Shown: positions 1 to 7,901, numbered from the stretch's first letter. The stretch is 64,000 bases of DNA from Paenibacillus glycinis (GCF_009909185.1 NZ_JAAAMV010000028.1:1-64000), one strand, 5' to 3'. Translations and numbers: made by a program. The notes: generated by a model from the letters alone, not told the origin.

Positions 1-330
1 AGCCCGCGCCAAGCCCCGCAAGCCCGCGCCAAGCGCCGCAAGCCCGCGCCAAGGGCCGCAAGCCCGCGCCAAGCGCCGCAAGCCCGCGCCAAGCGCCGCA
101 AGCCCGCGCCAAGCGCCACAAGCCGGCGCCAAGCGCCGCAAGCCCGCGCCAAGCGCCGCAAGCCCGCGCCAAGCGCCGCACCCCCGCGCCAAGCGCCGCA
201 CCCCCGCGCCAAGCGCCGCAAGCCCGCGCCAAGCCCCGCAAGCCCGCGCCAAGCGCCGCAAGCCCGCGCCAAGGGCCGCAAGCCCGCGCCAAGCGCCACA
301 AGCCGGCGCCAAGCGCCGCACCCCCGCGCC
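1..330. repeat. 20-bp GC-rich tandem repeat array
   Basis: About 16.5 direct copies of a 20-bp unit (consensus AGCCCGCGCCAAGCGCCGCA) begin at the window edge and run to the stop codon of the aldo/keto reductase gene. Variant units differ at a few sites (AGCCCC, AGGGCC, GCCACA, CCGGCG, a CCCCC start). All six frames are open. In the + frame starting at base 1 the array encodes a 20-residue R/K/P/A-rich repeat ending at TAG 331-333, so it could be the tail of a gene entering from the left, or simply a non-coding satellite. The true left end is not visible. Confidence 0.95.
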
Positions 331-1418
331 TAGCGCTTCCCGCAAAGCTCCGACAGCTCCGCGAGCTCGCGGAGCTCGTCCGCGCCGAGCGCGAAGGTCA
401 TCGCGCGGACGTTCTCCTCCGCGTGATGCGGCTTGGAGGCGCCGGGGATGGCGAAGACCGTGTCGCCGTTGGCGTGGATCAGCCAATTCAGCGCGACTTG
501 GCTCGGCGACGCCGCGTACTTGGCGGCCAAATCCTCCAGCCGCTCGATCAGCGGCTGCGTCCGCTGCAGGCCGGCGGGCTTGAAGCCGGCGGAGAACCGG
601 CGCGGCCCCTTGAGGCCTTTGACGAGATCCGGATTGCGGTGGAACTTGCCGCTCAGGAGCCCCTGCTCGAGCGGCGAGTACGCGATGATCGCGATGCCGA
701 GCTCCTTGGCCGTCTCCAGGATGCCGTTGCGCTCGATTCGGCGGTCGAGCAGGCTGTACTTGACCTGATTGGACGTGAGGCGCAGGCCGTGCGCGCGCAG
801 CGCCTTATCCGCTTCGCGCATTTTCGCCGCGGAGAAGTTGCTGACGCCGACATGGCGGATGCGCCCGGCCTTCGCGAGCTTCGCCATTTCGTTCATTTCG
901 GCGGTCGCCGAGGAGAAGGAGTACGGCTGATGCACCTGGTACAGGTCGATCCGCCAGCCCTTCAGCCGGCGCAGCCGCTCGTCGATCGTCCGCGGGATGC
1001 TGCCCGCCGTGCGCAGGGCCGGCCACCATTTCGTCGCGACGCGGACGTCCGCGGGCGAAGCCCCGGAGCCGTTCAGCGCATCGGCCAGCGCCTCCTCGGA
1101 CCGGCCGCCGCCGTACACCTCGGCGGTGTCGAACCAGTTGATGCCGCCGGCCAGGCTGATGCGCACGATCGAAGCGATGTCGGCGTCGCTCAGCACCGGC
1201 CAGAATTTCCCGACCATGCCGCTGCCCTTGCTGAATTGCCAGCACCCGAGGCCGAGCGGGGACAGCTCCAAGTCCGAGCCGCCCATCCGCCTAAGCTTGA
1301 CCGGCGCGCTTTCCGGTTCCGCGAGCCCGGCTTCCGCCGTTCCCCGCGCGGACGTTCCGGCTAGACTTTGCCTCGTCTCCGTTTCCCCGTCCAACCCCTG
1401 TCGTTCCGTTTGCTCCAT
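330..1418 (-). CDS. Aldo/keto reductase
   Basis: This 362-residue cytosolic NAD(P)H-dependent oxidoreductase belongs to the AKR superfamily (YajO/YghZ-like bacterial group); its carbonyl substrate cannot be read from sequence. The family tetrad is visible: Asp and Tyr in WFDTAEVYGGG, Lys in VATKWW, His in YQVHQP. A late GxSN motif (GVSNFSA) and a cofactor-binding C-terminus (AIPGASKPHHAEEN) are also present. I chose the ATG at 1418 (MEQTERQ) because AGGAGAGAGGGAG lies about 8 nt before it; an in-frame ATG at 1448 lies ahead of that site. The first 45 or so residues are a low-complexity extension before the barrel. The stop shares CTAG with a possible + strand stop. Confidence 0.9.
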   Translation of the reverse strand: MEQTERQGLDGETETRQSLAGTSARGTAEAGLAEPESAPVKLRRMGGSDLELSPLGLGCWQFSKGSGMVGKFWPVLSDADIASIVRISLAGGINWFDTAEVYGGGRSEEALADALNGSGASPADVRVATKWWPALRTAGSIPRTIDERLRRLKGWRIDLYQVHQPYSFSSATAEMNEMAKLAKAGRIRHVGVSNFSAAKMREADKALRAHGLRLTSNQVKYSLLDRRIERNGILETAKELGIAIIAYSPLEQGLLSGKFHRNPDLVKGLKGPRRFSAGFKPAGLQRTQPLIERLEDLAAKYAASPSQVALNWLIHANGDTVFAIPGASKPHHAEENVRAMTFALGADELRELAELSELCGKR

Positions 1419-1486
1419 GTCCGAATCTCCCTCTCTCCTCAAAATCATTCAAGGTCATCGGGCCGCGATCGCGCGGCTGCCGCGTG

Positions 1487-2359
1487 TTAGCGCGAGAATC
1501 CGATCGTAAACGCCAGCTCCAGCTCCTTGCCGGCATCCAGCCGAGGCAATTCATCCCGCGTATTGAGCGCGCTGTTCAAGGCCATCCACGGTTCCACGCA
1601 CAGGAAAGGAGAGCCGTTCACCTGCCAAAGCACGACGTACTTGAACGCCTCGCTGTACGATAACGCAACGGTGCCGCCGTCCGGTCCGGGAAACGCGATC
1701 CGGCGCTCCGAAGCGTCGAGCAGCGCGACGGATTCCTTCAGGCCCGTCAGCCGGACGGCGCCTTCGATCGGCTTCACGACGTTATCGTTGTAGTCGAGAT
1801 ACTTGGTTGCGTCCGTCTCGTAAACGAGGTCCTTGCTCTCCGTGCGGAAATACGGATGGAAGCCGGCATAGAACGGCATGCTGCGCTCCGACAGATTGCG
1901 GTAGGTTTGGCGGATGGTCAGCTCGCCGTCCGCTAACGCGTAGGTGAAAAGCAGCTCGAAGGCGAACGGGAATTCCGCGAGCGTGCCGGCATCGCTGCGA
2001 AGGCGGACCGTCAGCGACGCTTCGCCGTCCTCGGACGTGGAGACGACCTCCCAGGGCCGGTTGCGCGCGACGCCGTGATTGCGCATCGCGTACGTTCGGC
2101 CCTCCCATTCGAACTTGCCCTCGACCAATTGGCCGCAAATCGGGAACAGCACCGGGTTGCCGCCTCGGATATTCGCCTGCGGATCCAGGAACGACGCCCG
2201 GTCGAGATAGAACAGCTCCTCGCCGTGCAGCCGGCAGCTGACGGCGATGGCGCCGCGCTCGGGGCAAACGGTGACCGAGGAGCTCGTCCCGGCGTCCTTC
2301 AGCGTGTAGAGCGGATAACCATCCTCGTGTTGCGTGACTTCGTAACGGGTTTGATTCAT
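1487..2359 (-). CDS. Aldose 1-epimerase family protein
   Basis: This 290-residue protein of the galactose mutarotase-like fold interconverts sugar anomers or hexose-6-phosphate anomers in the cytosol; the exact sugar is unknown. Conserved sites are visible: NPVLFPICGQ near residue 70, His in RNHGVAR (about 95), His in GFHPYFR (about 165) and the C-terminal acid in CVEPWMALN (about 255). The length is normal for the family. GGAGG lies 9 nt before the ATG. It is upstream of and co-directional with the aldo/keto reductase (68-nt gap), so the two may be cotranscribed as sugar-handling enzymes. Confidence 0.88.
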   Translation of the reverse strand: MNQTRYEVTQHEDGYPLYTLKDAGTSSSVTVCPERGAIAVSCRLHGEELFYLDRASFLDPQANIRGGNPVLFPICGQLVEGKFEWEGRTYAMRNHGVARNRPWEVVSTSEDGEASLTVRLRSDAGTLAEFPFAFELLFTYALADGELTIRQTYRNLSERSMPFYAGFHPYFRTESKDLVYETDATKYLDYNDNVVKPIEGAVRLTGLKESVALLDASERRIAFPGPDGGTVALSYSEAFKYVVLWQVNGSPFLCVEPWMALNSALNTRDELPRLDAGKELELAFTIGFSR

Positions 2360-2514
2360 TCGTAATTGGCCTCCATTTCATTCGGGCGAGATATGAAAAT
2401 CATACCATATCGCATGCCCCAGACTAAAGGCTGCCCAAATTTTAGAAATTGTTGCTAAGCTATATTGCAATGATGAATAGCTGGTGATATAGTATACCTA
2501 TCGAGCGAAAGCCG

Positions 2515-2543
2515 ATTATTTTTTCGGTCAGCTATTCTATAAT
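2515..2543 (+). promoter_or_regulatory. Candidate promoter of the padR operon
   Basis: A perfect TATAAT -10 lies at 2538-2543, but the -35 hexamer at the right distance (ATTATT, 2515-2520) is weak. Just upstream, 2486-2503 holds an AT-rich near-palindrome around AGTATAC that could be a PadR operator. PadR-family regulators are commonly autoregulated, which is an inference here. Confidence 0.5.
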
Positions 2544-2580
2544 GCTTAATACTCAACGATAACCAATAGGGGCGCTGCGA

Positions 2581-2901
2581 ATGAATGTGCAATTTAAGAA
2601 AGGCGTGCTCGACTTATGCGTGCTGGCGTTGACCGCCTGGGAAGACCGGTACGGTTACGAGCTGGCGGTCACGATGTCGGCGAAGTTCGAGGTTGCGGTC
2701 GGCAGCGTCTATCCGCTGTTGAACCGGTTGACGCAGGAGGGCTTCTTCTCCACGTACCTCAAGGAGTCCAGCGAGGGACCGCCCCGCAAGTACTACAAGC
2801 TGACGGCGCTCGGCCACACGCATCTGATGGGCCTGATCGGCGAATGGCGGAGCTTCTCCGTCGCGGTGGATGAACTCATTAAGGAAGGTGTGGAACGATG
2901 A
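2581..2901 (+). CDS. PadR family transcriptional regulator
   Basis: This 106-residue protein is a PadR winged helix-turn-helix. Typical landmarks are GYELAVTMS (helix 1-2), VAVGSVYPLLNRLTQEGFF (recognition helix and wing start) and GPPRKYYKLTALG (wing and start of the dimer helix). It is the short PadR-s1 class with one C-terminal helix. AGGGG lies 8 nt before ATG, and the stop overlaps the next start by 4 nt (ATGA). It is the first gene of a PadR/DUF1700/DUF4097 operon, an arrangement common in Firmicutes for envelope-related signalling, and likely represses its own operon. Confidence 0.93.
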   Translation: MNVQFKKGVLDLCVLALTAWEDRYGYELAVTMSAKFEVAVGSVYPLLNRLTQEGFFSTYLKESSEGPPRKYYKLTALGHTHLMGLIGEWRSFSVAVDELIKEGVER

Positions 2902-3455
2902 CGAGAGAGCAGTACCTGGGACAGCTGTGGGATCTGCTGGCGCCCGTGCCGGAGAAGCAGCGCAAGGAATGGATGTACGATTACGAGGAGCACTTCCGCG
3001 TCTCGGCCGAGCTTGGCCGAAGCGAAGAGGCGGCCGCGGCCGAGCTCGGCGATCCGCGGATGATCGCGAAGGAAATGCTGCTGAATTACCGCGTCGATCA
3101 AGCGGACCGCAAGAGCGGCAGCATCACGCTCGTATCGCGCGCGGTGTTCGCGGCCGTCAGTCTCGGCTTCTTCAATCTGATCTTCGTGCTCGGGCCGTTC
3201 ATCGGCATGATCGGGGTGCTGATCGCGCTCTGGGCCGCTGCCGTCGGCGTGGCGCTATCCTCGCTCGCCGTGATGTACGAAGGATTGTTCGGCAGCGCGT
3301 TCACGAGCGTGCAGGCTTCGTTCATCGCGCTTGCCCTCATCGGGCTCGGCATGCTGCTCGGCGCAGGCGTGCACTGGCTGACGCGCGCTTTCGCGAAGCT
3401 GACGCTGCAATATTTGAAATTCAATTCCAAAGTGATAAGGGTGAAAAAAGGGTGA
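2898..3455 (+). CDS. DUF1700 (HAAS) membrane protein
   Basis: This 185-residue membrane protein has an N-terminal HAAS/DUF1700 cytosolic helical domain (TREQYLGQLWDLLAPVPEKQ, DYEEHF, LGDPRMIAKEML; residues 1-65). Three to four hydrophobic segments follow (about 80-110, 115-135, 140-165) and then a basic tail. The family couples PadR regulators to membrane components; its biochemical activity is not established. The gene overlaps padR by 4 nt and the DUF4097 gene by 4 nt (GTGA), so translation of the three genes is probably coupled. Confidence 0.9.
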   Translation: MTREQYLGQLWDLLAPVPEKQRKEWMYDYEEHFRVSAELGRSEEAAAAELGDPRMIAKEMLLNYRVDQADRKSGSITLVSRAVFAAVSLGFFNLIFVLGPFIGMIGVLIALWAAAVGVALSSLAVMYEGLFGSAFTSVQASFIALALIGLGMLLGAGVHWLTRAFAKLTLQYLKFNSKVIRVKKG

Positions 3456-4405
3456 GAAACTGGATCGTGATTGGCCTCATTCTGCTGGTCGTCGGATTGA
3501 TCGGCACCTTCGGCACGTTCGGCACCAAGGGCGATTTTTCGTTCGGGACGGAAAAGGTGGACCGGCAGCAAACGATATCGGGGGACGGCGTTCGGAACAT
3601 CGAGATCGATACGGGCAGCGTCGACGTAAAGGTCGTTCCCGGCGCGGGAGACGAAGTGAAGGCAAGCCTGACCGGCCGCGCCAGCAAGAAGTACCTCGAC
3701 AAGCTGGAACTCAAGCTCGCGAAGGAAGGCGATACGCTGAAGGTCAGCTTCAAGGATCATCTCGGCTTCCGAATCGGCTTCAATATTCTGAACGTCAACC
3801 TGAAGCTCGAAGTGCCGCAGCGGCAGTATGCATCGCTCAAGCTGGATTCCGGCAGCGGCGATAACGAAGTCGGCGGGATTCAGGCGGATGCCGTCGTCCT
3901 GGACGGCGGCTCCGGCGACATGGATTTGAACGGATTGCGGAGCAAGACGATTACGGTCTCCATCGGCAGCGGCAATCTGAACGCCTCGGACGTGAAGGCC
4001 GATGACGGCATGAAGGTCAAGGCGGGCTCGGGAGACGTACGGATAGACGGATTGACCTCGAAGTTGATCGACGTGGATCTGAGCAGCGGCAACGTGAACG
4101 TCGCGGACGCCGATGCGGAGCTGAAGCTCGAGACGGGCAGCGGCGACATCACGGTGGAGCAGCAGACGATAAGCCGGCCGGCCGCGCTCAGGACGGGCAG
4201 CGGCGACGTGGAGTATATGACCGACGAGCAGCCGGCCGACGCCGAGATCAGCTTCAGCACCGGGTCCGGCGACCTCGACAACGATTGGGACGGCGTCAAG
4301 GGCATGACGGACGACGACGGGGTGCATCATCTCGTATTCGGCGGCGGCTCCGTGCCGGTGCAGGTGCATACGGGCTCCGGCGATCTGGATGTGGGGAAAC
4401 GGTAA
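3452..4405 (+). CDS. DUF4097 family beta-strand repeat protein
   Basis: This 317-residue protein has one N-terminal membrane anchor (NWIVIGLILLVVGLIGTFGTFG, residues 3-24). A long parallel beta-strand repeat follows, built on recurring GSGD/GSGN motifs (SGSGDNEVGG, GGSGDMDLNG, GSGNLNASD, GSGDVRIDG, SSGNVNVAD, GSGDITVE, GSGDVEY, GSGDLDND, GSGDLDVG). This is the DUF4097 adhesin-like repeat. The start is GTG at 3452, overlapping the previous stop; the frame stays open upstream through the preceding gene, but no ribosome site supports a longer form. It probably acts as an extracytoplasmic partner of the DUF1700 protein. Confidence 0.9.
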   Translation: MRNWIVIGLILLVVGLIGTFGTFGTKGDFSFGTEKVDRQQTISGDGVRNIEIDTGSVDVKVVPGAGDEVKASLTGRASKKYLDKLELKLAKEGDTLKVSFKDHLGFRIGFNILNVNLKLEVPQRQYASLKLDSGSGDNEVGGIQADAVVLDGGSGDMDLNGLRSKTITVSIGSGNLNASDVKADDGMKVKAGSGDVRIDGLTSKLIDVDLSSGNVNVADADAELKLETGSGDITVEQQTISRPAALRTGSGDVEYMTDEQPADAEISFSTGSGDLDNDWDGVKGMTDDDGVHHLVFGGGSVPVQVHTGSGDLDVGKR

Positions 4406-4414
4406 AAAAGCAAT

Positions 4415-4455
4415 AGGGCTGTGGCTGCTAATCGAGCGGTCGCAGCCCTGTTTTT
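4415..4455 (+). terminator. Rho-independent terminator of the padR operon
   Basis: A stem of AGGGCTG (4415-4421) and CAGCCCT (4443-4449) is followed by GTTTTT. It lies directly after the DUF4097 stop. Confidence 0.85.
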
Positions 4456-4587
4456 GCGTCTGTGGAACTACATTTTACCTGGCGAAAAACCGATATTCTG
4501 AAAGAGAGAATAATTGCCGCTTACGCCGGCATTTGCCGCGGCAGCCTCGCATACACTTCGCTGGTTGCGATACGGGAGGGATTGCGA

Positions 4588-4757
4588 ATGGCGGAGTCGC
4601 CGCACATGCCGCATTTCCCTGAAAGCACGGTCCTCGTCGCGCAGGGCGAAACGCGCGACATGCGGTTCACGTCCTGGAACCCGGGCAACCGGCCGTTCCA
4701 TTGCCATACCCCGCCTCGTAACGCCAACGATTATAAGCTGCCGACCGGCAGCGTATT
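4588..4757 (+). pseudogene. Multicopper oxidase C-terminal fragment
   Basis: The frame starting at ATG 4588 reads through GETRDMRFTSWNPGNRPFHC and then HTPPRNANDYKLPTG. This matches the last type-1/type-3 copper-binding block of multicopper oxidases (family pattern roughly GE..D.RF.A.NPG.W.FHCHI..H). The rest of a 450-550 residue oxidase is missing and the His after HCH is replaced, so I read this as a decayed remnant. The frame runs on into the HD-GYP ribosome site. No other copper gene is adjacent. The similarity is short, so chance cannot be fully excluded. Confidence 0.5.
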
Positions 4758-4789
4758 AACGCAAGGGACAAGGGAGAGGAATCCAAAGC

Positions 4790-6238
4790 ATGCACGTACA
4801 ACGCAAAGCCGTCATCGGCCCTATACTGACCGCCGTTCTTCCGGTCGTCCTGTTCGAGTGGCTGCGCTCGGATCGGGCGGCCGACGTTACGCTCAAGGCG
4901 CCGCAAGGCCATTTCGTCTTCGTCACGCTGGTCGCGGCGCTCGCGATGGTCGTCGCGCTGGCCGTCGGCCTGGCGGGCCACCGGCTTCGCAACATCAAGG
5001 TCAGCTTCATGTCCCTCGCTTACTTGTCGCTGGCCGGCGTTTTCCTCCTGCACGGCCTGACGACGCCCGGCTTCGTCGTGCATACCGGCAATTTGCCGGC
5101 CATGTTCGCGCAGCTGAGCTTGTTATTGACGGCACTCTGGCTCTGCCTGTCGGCGGCTTCCTCGGATCATCGGTTTATCCGGGGCTTGTCCAAATGGCGG
5201 CAATGGCTGATTCCGGTCTGGCTGCTGCTGCTCGGGGGGCTGGCGTGGTTCACCGTCCGCATGCCGCATGACATGGATATGATGCCTTTGAAGAGCGGGC
5301 CGTTCAAAGGGGCGGCGGTCATCGTCACCTGCGTCGCCTGCCTATGGACGATGTACCGGTATTGGCAGTCGTATCGGCATGCCGGCTTCCCGCTGCAGCA
5401 GGCGATCGTGTACAGCGTCAGCTTCATTCTCGCCGCCCAGTACATCATCGTCGAAGGCACGAATTGGCGGCTGAGCTGGTGGATGTACCACCTGCTGCTG
5501 CTGATTTCCCTGCTGGTGATGGTCGTCGGGCTGCTCCGCCAGTATTTCTCCCAGGGGTCCTTCAGCTCGTCGCTGCGCGTGCTGTTCCAATCCGATCCGC
5601 GCGCATGGCTCGAAGCGTGCAAGACGCCGAGCGTAAAGGCGCTGATCATGGCCACCGAAGCCAGGGATGCGTATACGGCGGGCCATAACAACCGCGTGGC
5701 GCTCTACGCGCTTCGTCTTGGCGAGGAGATGGAGCTGTCGAAGGACAAGCTTCGCGCGATTGCCCAAGGCGGCGTCGTCCACGACGTCGGGAAGCTGAGG
5801 GTGCCGGATGCGATCCTGAACAAAGCCGGGAAACTGACGCCGGAGGAACGCCTCGTGATCGAGCGCCATCCCGTCTCGGGCTACGACATGTGCAAGCGGC
5901 TCGGCTTCATGGGGGACGAGCTATCCGTCATCCGCTCCCATCACGAGAAATGGGACGGCACCGGTTATCCCGATCGCCTGCAAGGCGAAGAGATCCCGCT
6001 GCTCGCGCGGATTACCGCGGTCGCGGACGTCTACGACGCCCTGACGTCATCCCGTTCTTACCGGAAAGCGATGTCGCACGAGGAAGCGATGGCCATCATC
6101 GTCGAGGGCAGCGGCGCGCATTTCTGTCCCGCCTGCGTCAAAACCTGGCGGCGGCTGGCTGCGACGGATGCCGAATTTTTCGCCGAGATCGCGGCAAGCA
6201 GCCGGACGCTTCGGCTCGTTCGCCAAGCAGCGCTGTAA
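4790..6238 (+). CDS. Membrane HD-GYP domain phosphodiesterase
   Basis: This 482-residue membrane protein has about seven hydrophobic segments in residues 10-250. An HD-GYP domain follows from about residue 285: GHNNRVALYALRLGEEM, the metal-binding HDVGK near 330, HHEKWDGTGYPDRLQGEEIP near 385-405, and ADVYDALTSSRSYR. HD-GYP proteins hydrolyse cyclic-di-GMP, and all visible metal-ligand motifs are intact. AGGGAGAGGA lies 9 nt before ATG. The membrane part is not a named sensor I recognise. With the EAL protein at 12960 it suggests c-di-GMP control in this region. Its stop codon lies inside the first unit of a 32-bp repeat. Confidence 0.9.
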   Translation: MHVQRKAVIGPILTAVLPVVLFEWLRSDRAADVTLKAPQGHFVFVTLVAALAMVVALAVGLAGHRLRNIKVSFMSLAYLSLAGVFLLHGLTTPGFVVHTGNLPAMFAQLSLLLTALWLCLSAASSDHRFIRGLSKWRQWLIPVWLLLLGGLAWFTVRMPHDMDMMPLKSGPFKGAAVIVTCVACLWTMYRYWQSYRHAGFPLQQAIVYSVSFILAAQYIIVEGTNWRLSWWMYHLLLLISLLVMVVGLLRQYFSQGSFSSSLRVLFQSDPRAWLEACKTPSVKALIMATEARDAYTAGHNNRVALYALRLGEEMELSKDKLRAIAQGGVVHDVGKLRVPDAILNKAGKLTPEERLVIERHPVSGYDMCKRLGFMGDELSVIRSHHEKWDGTGYPDRLQGEEIPLLARITAVADVYDALTSSRSYRKAMSHEEAMAIIVEGSGAHFCPACVKTWRRLAATDAEFFAEIAASSRTLRLVRQAAL

Positions 6239-6359
6239 CGCGCAGTTTCATTCGCCGGGTAATGCTGTAACGCACCTTTTCGGTCAATGGGCAATGCTGT
6301 AACGCACCTTCCCATTCAAAAAGCAACGCTTTAATGCACTAAACCGTGAGGGCGCAAAG
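6232..6359. repeat. Four tandem 32-bp imperfect repeats
   Basis: GCTGTAACGC-like cores recur at 6232, 6264, 6296 and 6328, exactly 32 bp apart, with further similarity such as ACGCACCTT and GGGCAAT. The first copy contains the TAA stop of the HD-GYP gene and the last runs into the terminator hairpin. Confidence 0.85.
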
Positions 6360-6372
6360 TCCCGCGGTTTTT
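6341..6372 (+). terminator. Terminator after the HD-GYP gene
   Basis: AAACCG and CGGTTT arms with GGG/CCC inside are followed by a run of six T residues. It serves rightward transcription from the HD-GYP gene. No separate leftward terminator is evident for the facing PAS-XRE gene. Confidence 0.7.
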
Positions 6373-6394
6373 TCATTTCGGCGATAATTCGCGA

Positions 6395-7288
6395 TCAGGG
6401 CCAAATCTCGTGCGGCGCTACTTTTAACGCATTCGCGATGAGCAGCGTCGTTTGGCGCTGGGGCCTGCTTATTTTGCCGTTGCGCAGCTTGGAGATGGTT
6501 TGCAGCGATATGCCGGTCGCGGACGAGAGTTCCTGGGCGGACATGTACTTGCGGGCCATGAGCACTTTCAAAGTAACGGACGGATCGGCGGCGGTGGTCC
6601 GGTTCTCGGCAATCGACTGAATATCGGTCACGATGAAGGCGATATTCTTCAGGCTGCCGTCCCCGTGGAAGAACGGGCGGTACGTGATTTGCAGCTCCAG
6701 CTGCAGGGAGTCTTCTAATCTCTTGGTGTGGACGATGATGGTGTCGGTGCGGCGATGAAGCGCTGCGAGCCTGAGCGATGAGAGGATGCGTTCGCGTTCT
6801 TTTTCCTGGAAGAATTCGTTCAACGAGGCCTCTTCCACGCGAAACAATCGATCGACGACGGGCGAAGGATAGTACTTGAAGTATCGTTCGATAATGAATC
6901 GGTCGTTCAGGATGCCGGACAAGAGCACCTGCCCGGAGCTGCCCATGCCGTCGATCCACGACTTGGCGCTGATGTCCTCGACGGTCAGGAGGAAGGCCGA
7001 ATCGTCCGTATCGGCGAGCGCCTCGCAGGTCAGCAGCAGCCGAAGCGGATCGTCGCTGGGCATTCGCTTGACGAGGGAGATCTCGTGCTGGTCGTCGGAG
7101 CGAAGCGTGCTGCTGCTCCATTCCGAGAACAAGCGGTTCGGCGGCAGTCCCTCGAGCACGTCTCTGGGGAAACCGACCAAACGGGAAAATGCGTTGTTCG
7201 CCAGGTTGAAATGGCAATCGTCGTGCTTGTCGACGACGACGACGGCCAGCGGCGTTTTCAGGTTTTGAAAGACAGCGGTAGTCAGCAT
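6395..7288 (-). CDS. PAS-XRE fusion regulator
   Basis: This 297-residue soluble protein begins with a PAS-like domain (residues about 5-110: AVVVVDKHDDCHFNLANNAF, ending LLTVEDIS). A second PAS-like region covers about 125-230 (RYFKYYPSPVVDRLFRVEE, ending FIVTDIQSI). A C-terminal XRE/HTH_3 DNA-binding domain occupies about 240-297 (MSAQELSSATGISLQTISKL). The layout suggests a one-component sensor-regulator; the ligand is unknown. I took ATG 7288 because GAGGGA is 9 nt upstream, whereas the ATG at 7297 abuts that site. A near-consensus promoter lies just upstream. Confidence 0.82.
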   Translation of the reverse strand: MLTTAVFQNLKTPLAVVVVDKHDDCHFNLANNAFSRLVGFPRDVLEGLPPNRLFSEWSSSTLRSDDQHEISLVKRMPSDDPLRLLLTCEALADTDDSAFLLTVEDISAKSWIDGMGSSGQVLLSGILNDRFIIERYFKYYPSPVVDRLFRVEEASLNEFFQEKERERILSSLRLAALHRRTDTIIVHTKRLEDSLQLELQITYRPFFHGDGSLKNIAFIVTDIQSIAENRTTAADPSVTLKVLMARKYMSAQELSSATGISLQTISKLRNGKISRPQRQTTLLIANALKVAPHEIWP

Positions 7289-7332
7289 CACGGGCATTCC
7301 CTCACAATCTGTAACTAGCTGGTTTATAGAAC

Positions 7333-7361
7333 AGTATAAGAGCGCTTCTCCTACTTTTCAA
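7333..7361 (-). promoter_or_regulatory. Sigma-A promoter of the PAS-XRE gene
   Basis: On the minus strand TTGAAA (7356-7361) is separated by 17 bp from TATACT (7333-7338). Both hexamers match the consensus at 5 of 6 positions. The start codon follows about 45 nt downstream. Confidence 0.75.
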
Positions 7362-7569
7362 CTGGGACTATTCAAAAAATCGGGCCGGATTTTTTTTCGC
7401 GTTTAGTTCTGAAGGATGAGATCGCCCGCAGTGCCCGGATATGCTGGGAAAGAGCGTTTCGGAGCTTCGCGAAAACGAAAGAAAGGCAAGAAATTTTTTC
7501 CAAATTCCAGATGCTGGGTTCTGTCTGCGCAGAACTCGATTTCGCGAGGCGCCGCGCGGATTTGCGGGC

Positions 7570-7598
7570 TTTTCAAAGCTAACATTATCGGTCATAAT
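7570..7598 (+). promoter_or_regulatory. Candidate promoter of the zinc-knuckle gene
   Basis: TTTTCA (7570-7575), a 17-bp spacer and CATAAT (7593-7598) precede the small gene at 7650. The rest of 7362-7569 holds only an AT-flanked GC hairpin (about 7375-7398) and a GTTCTG/CAGAAC dyad near 7520; I see no gene there. Confidence 0.5.
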
Positions 7599-7649
7599 CA
7601 AGATGCGAAACCGCAGCAAGAGATACCTACACCGAGGGGAAGATTCCGG

Positions 7650-7901
7650 ATGAGAAATTGTACAGTCGAGGCGTGCGACAAACCTGTAAAAGCGAAAAAA
7701 ATGTGTTCCATGCATCATCAGCGCTGGCTGAGGCACGGCGATCCGGACATCATCAAGGTTCGCCAGGCCGCGGAACCGACCGCTTGCAAATGGGTCAATT
7801 GCGTCAAACCCTCGATCAGCAAAGGCTTTTGCTCGAAGCATTATTACATTCAGCGGCTGCAGCAATTGCAGGGACAAGCCCGCATGCAGCCGAACGCCTG
7901 A
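7650..7901 (+). CDS. Tandem zinc-knuckle mini-protein
   Basis: This 83-residue protein contains two copies of a Cx4-5C...Cx2H pattern: CTVEAC...KKMCSMHHQRW (residues 3-24) and CKWVNC...KGFCSKHYYIQR (about 49-72). The first is followed by LRHGDPD, as in many small phage and bacterial zinc-finger proteins related to HNH-associated knuckles. No nuclease residues are present, so a nucleic-acid or protein-binding role is inferred. GAGGGGA lies 8 nt before ATG 7650; the frame is open upstream but lacks another good site. It is monocistronic. Confidence 0.72.
   Translation: MRNCTVEACDKPVKAKKMCSMHHQRWLRHGDPDIIKVRQAAEPTACKWVNCVKPSISKGFCSKHYYIQRLQQLQGQARMQPNA

Noticed and set aside
1..330. CRISPR array
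   Set aside because: The 20-bp units are contiguous with no unique spacers and no cas genes are nearby.
2870..3451. A 194-codon N-terminal extension of the DUF4097 protein
   Set aside because: It is the out-of-frame reading of the DUF1700 gene; the GTG at 3452 with coupled overlap and a membrane anchor explains the gene better.
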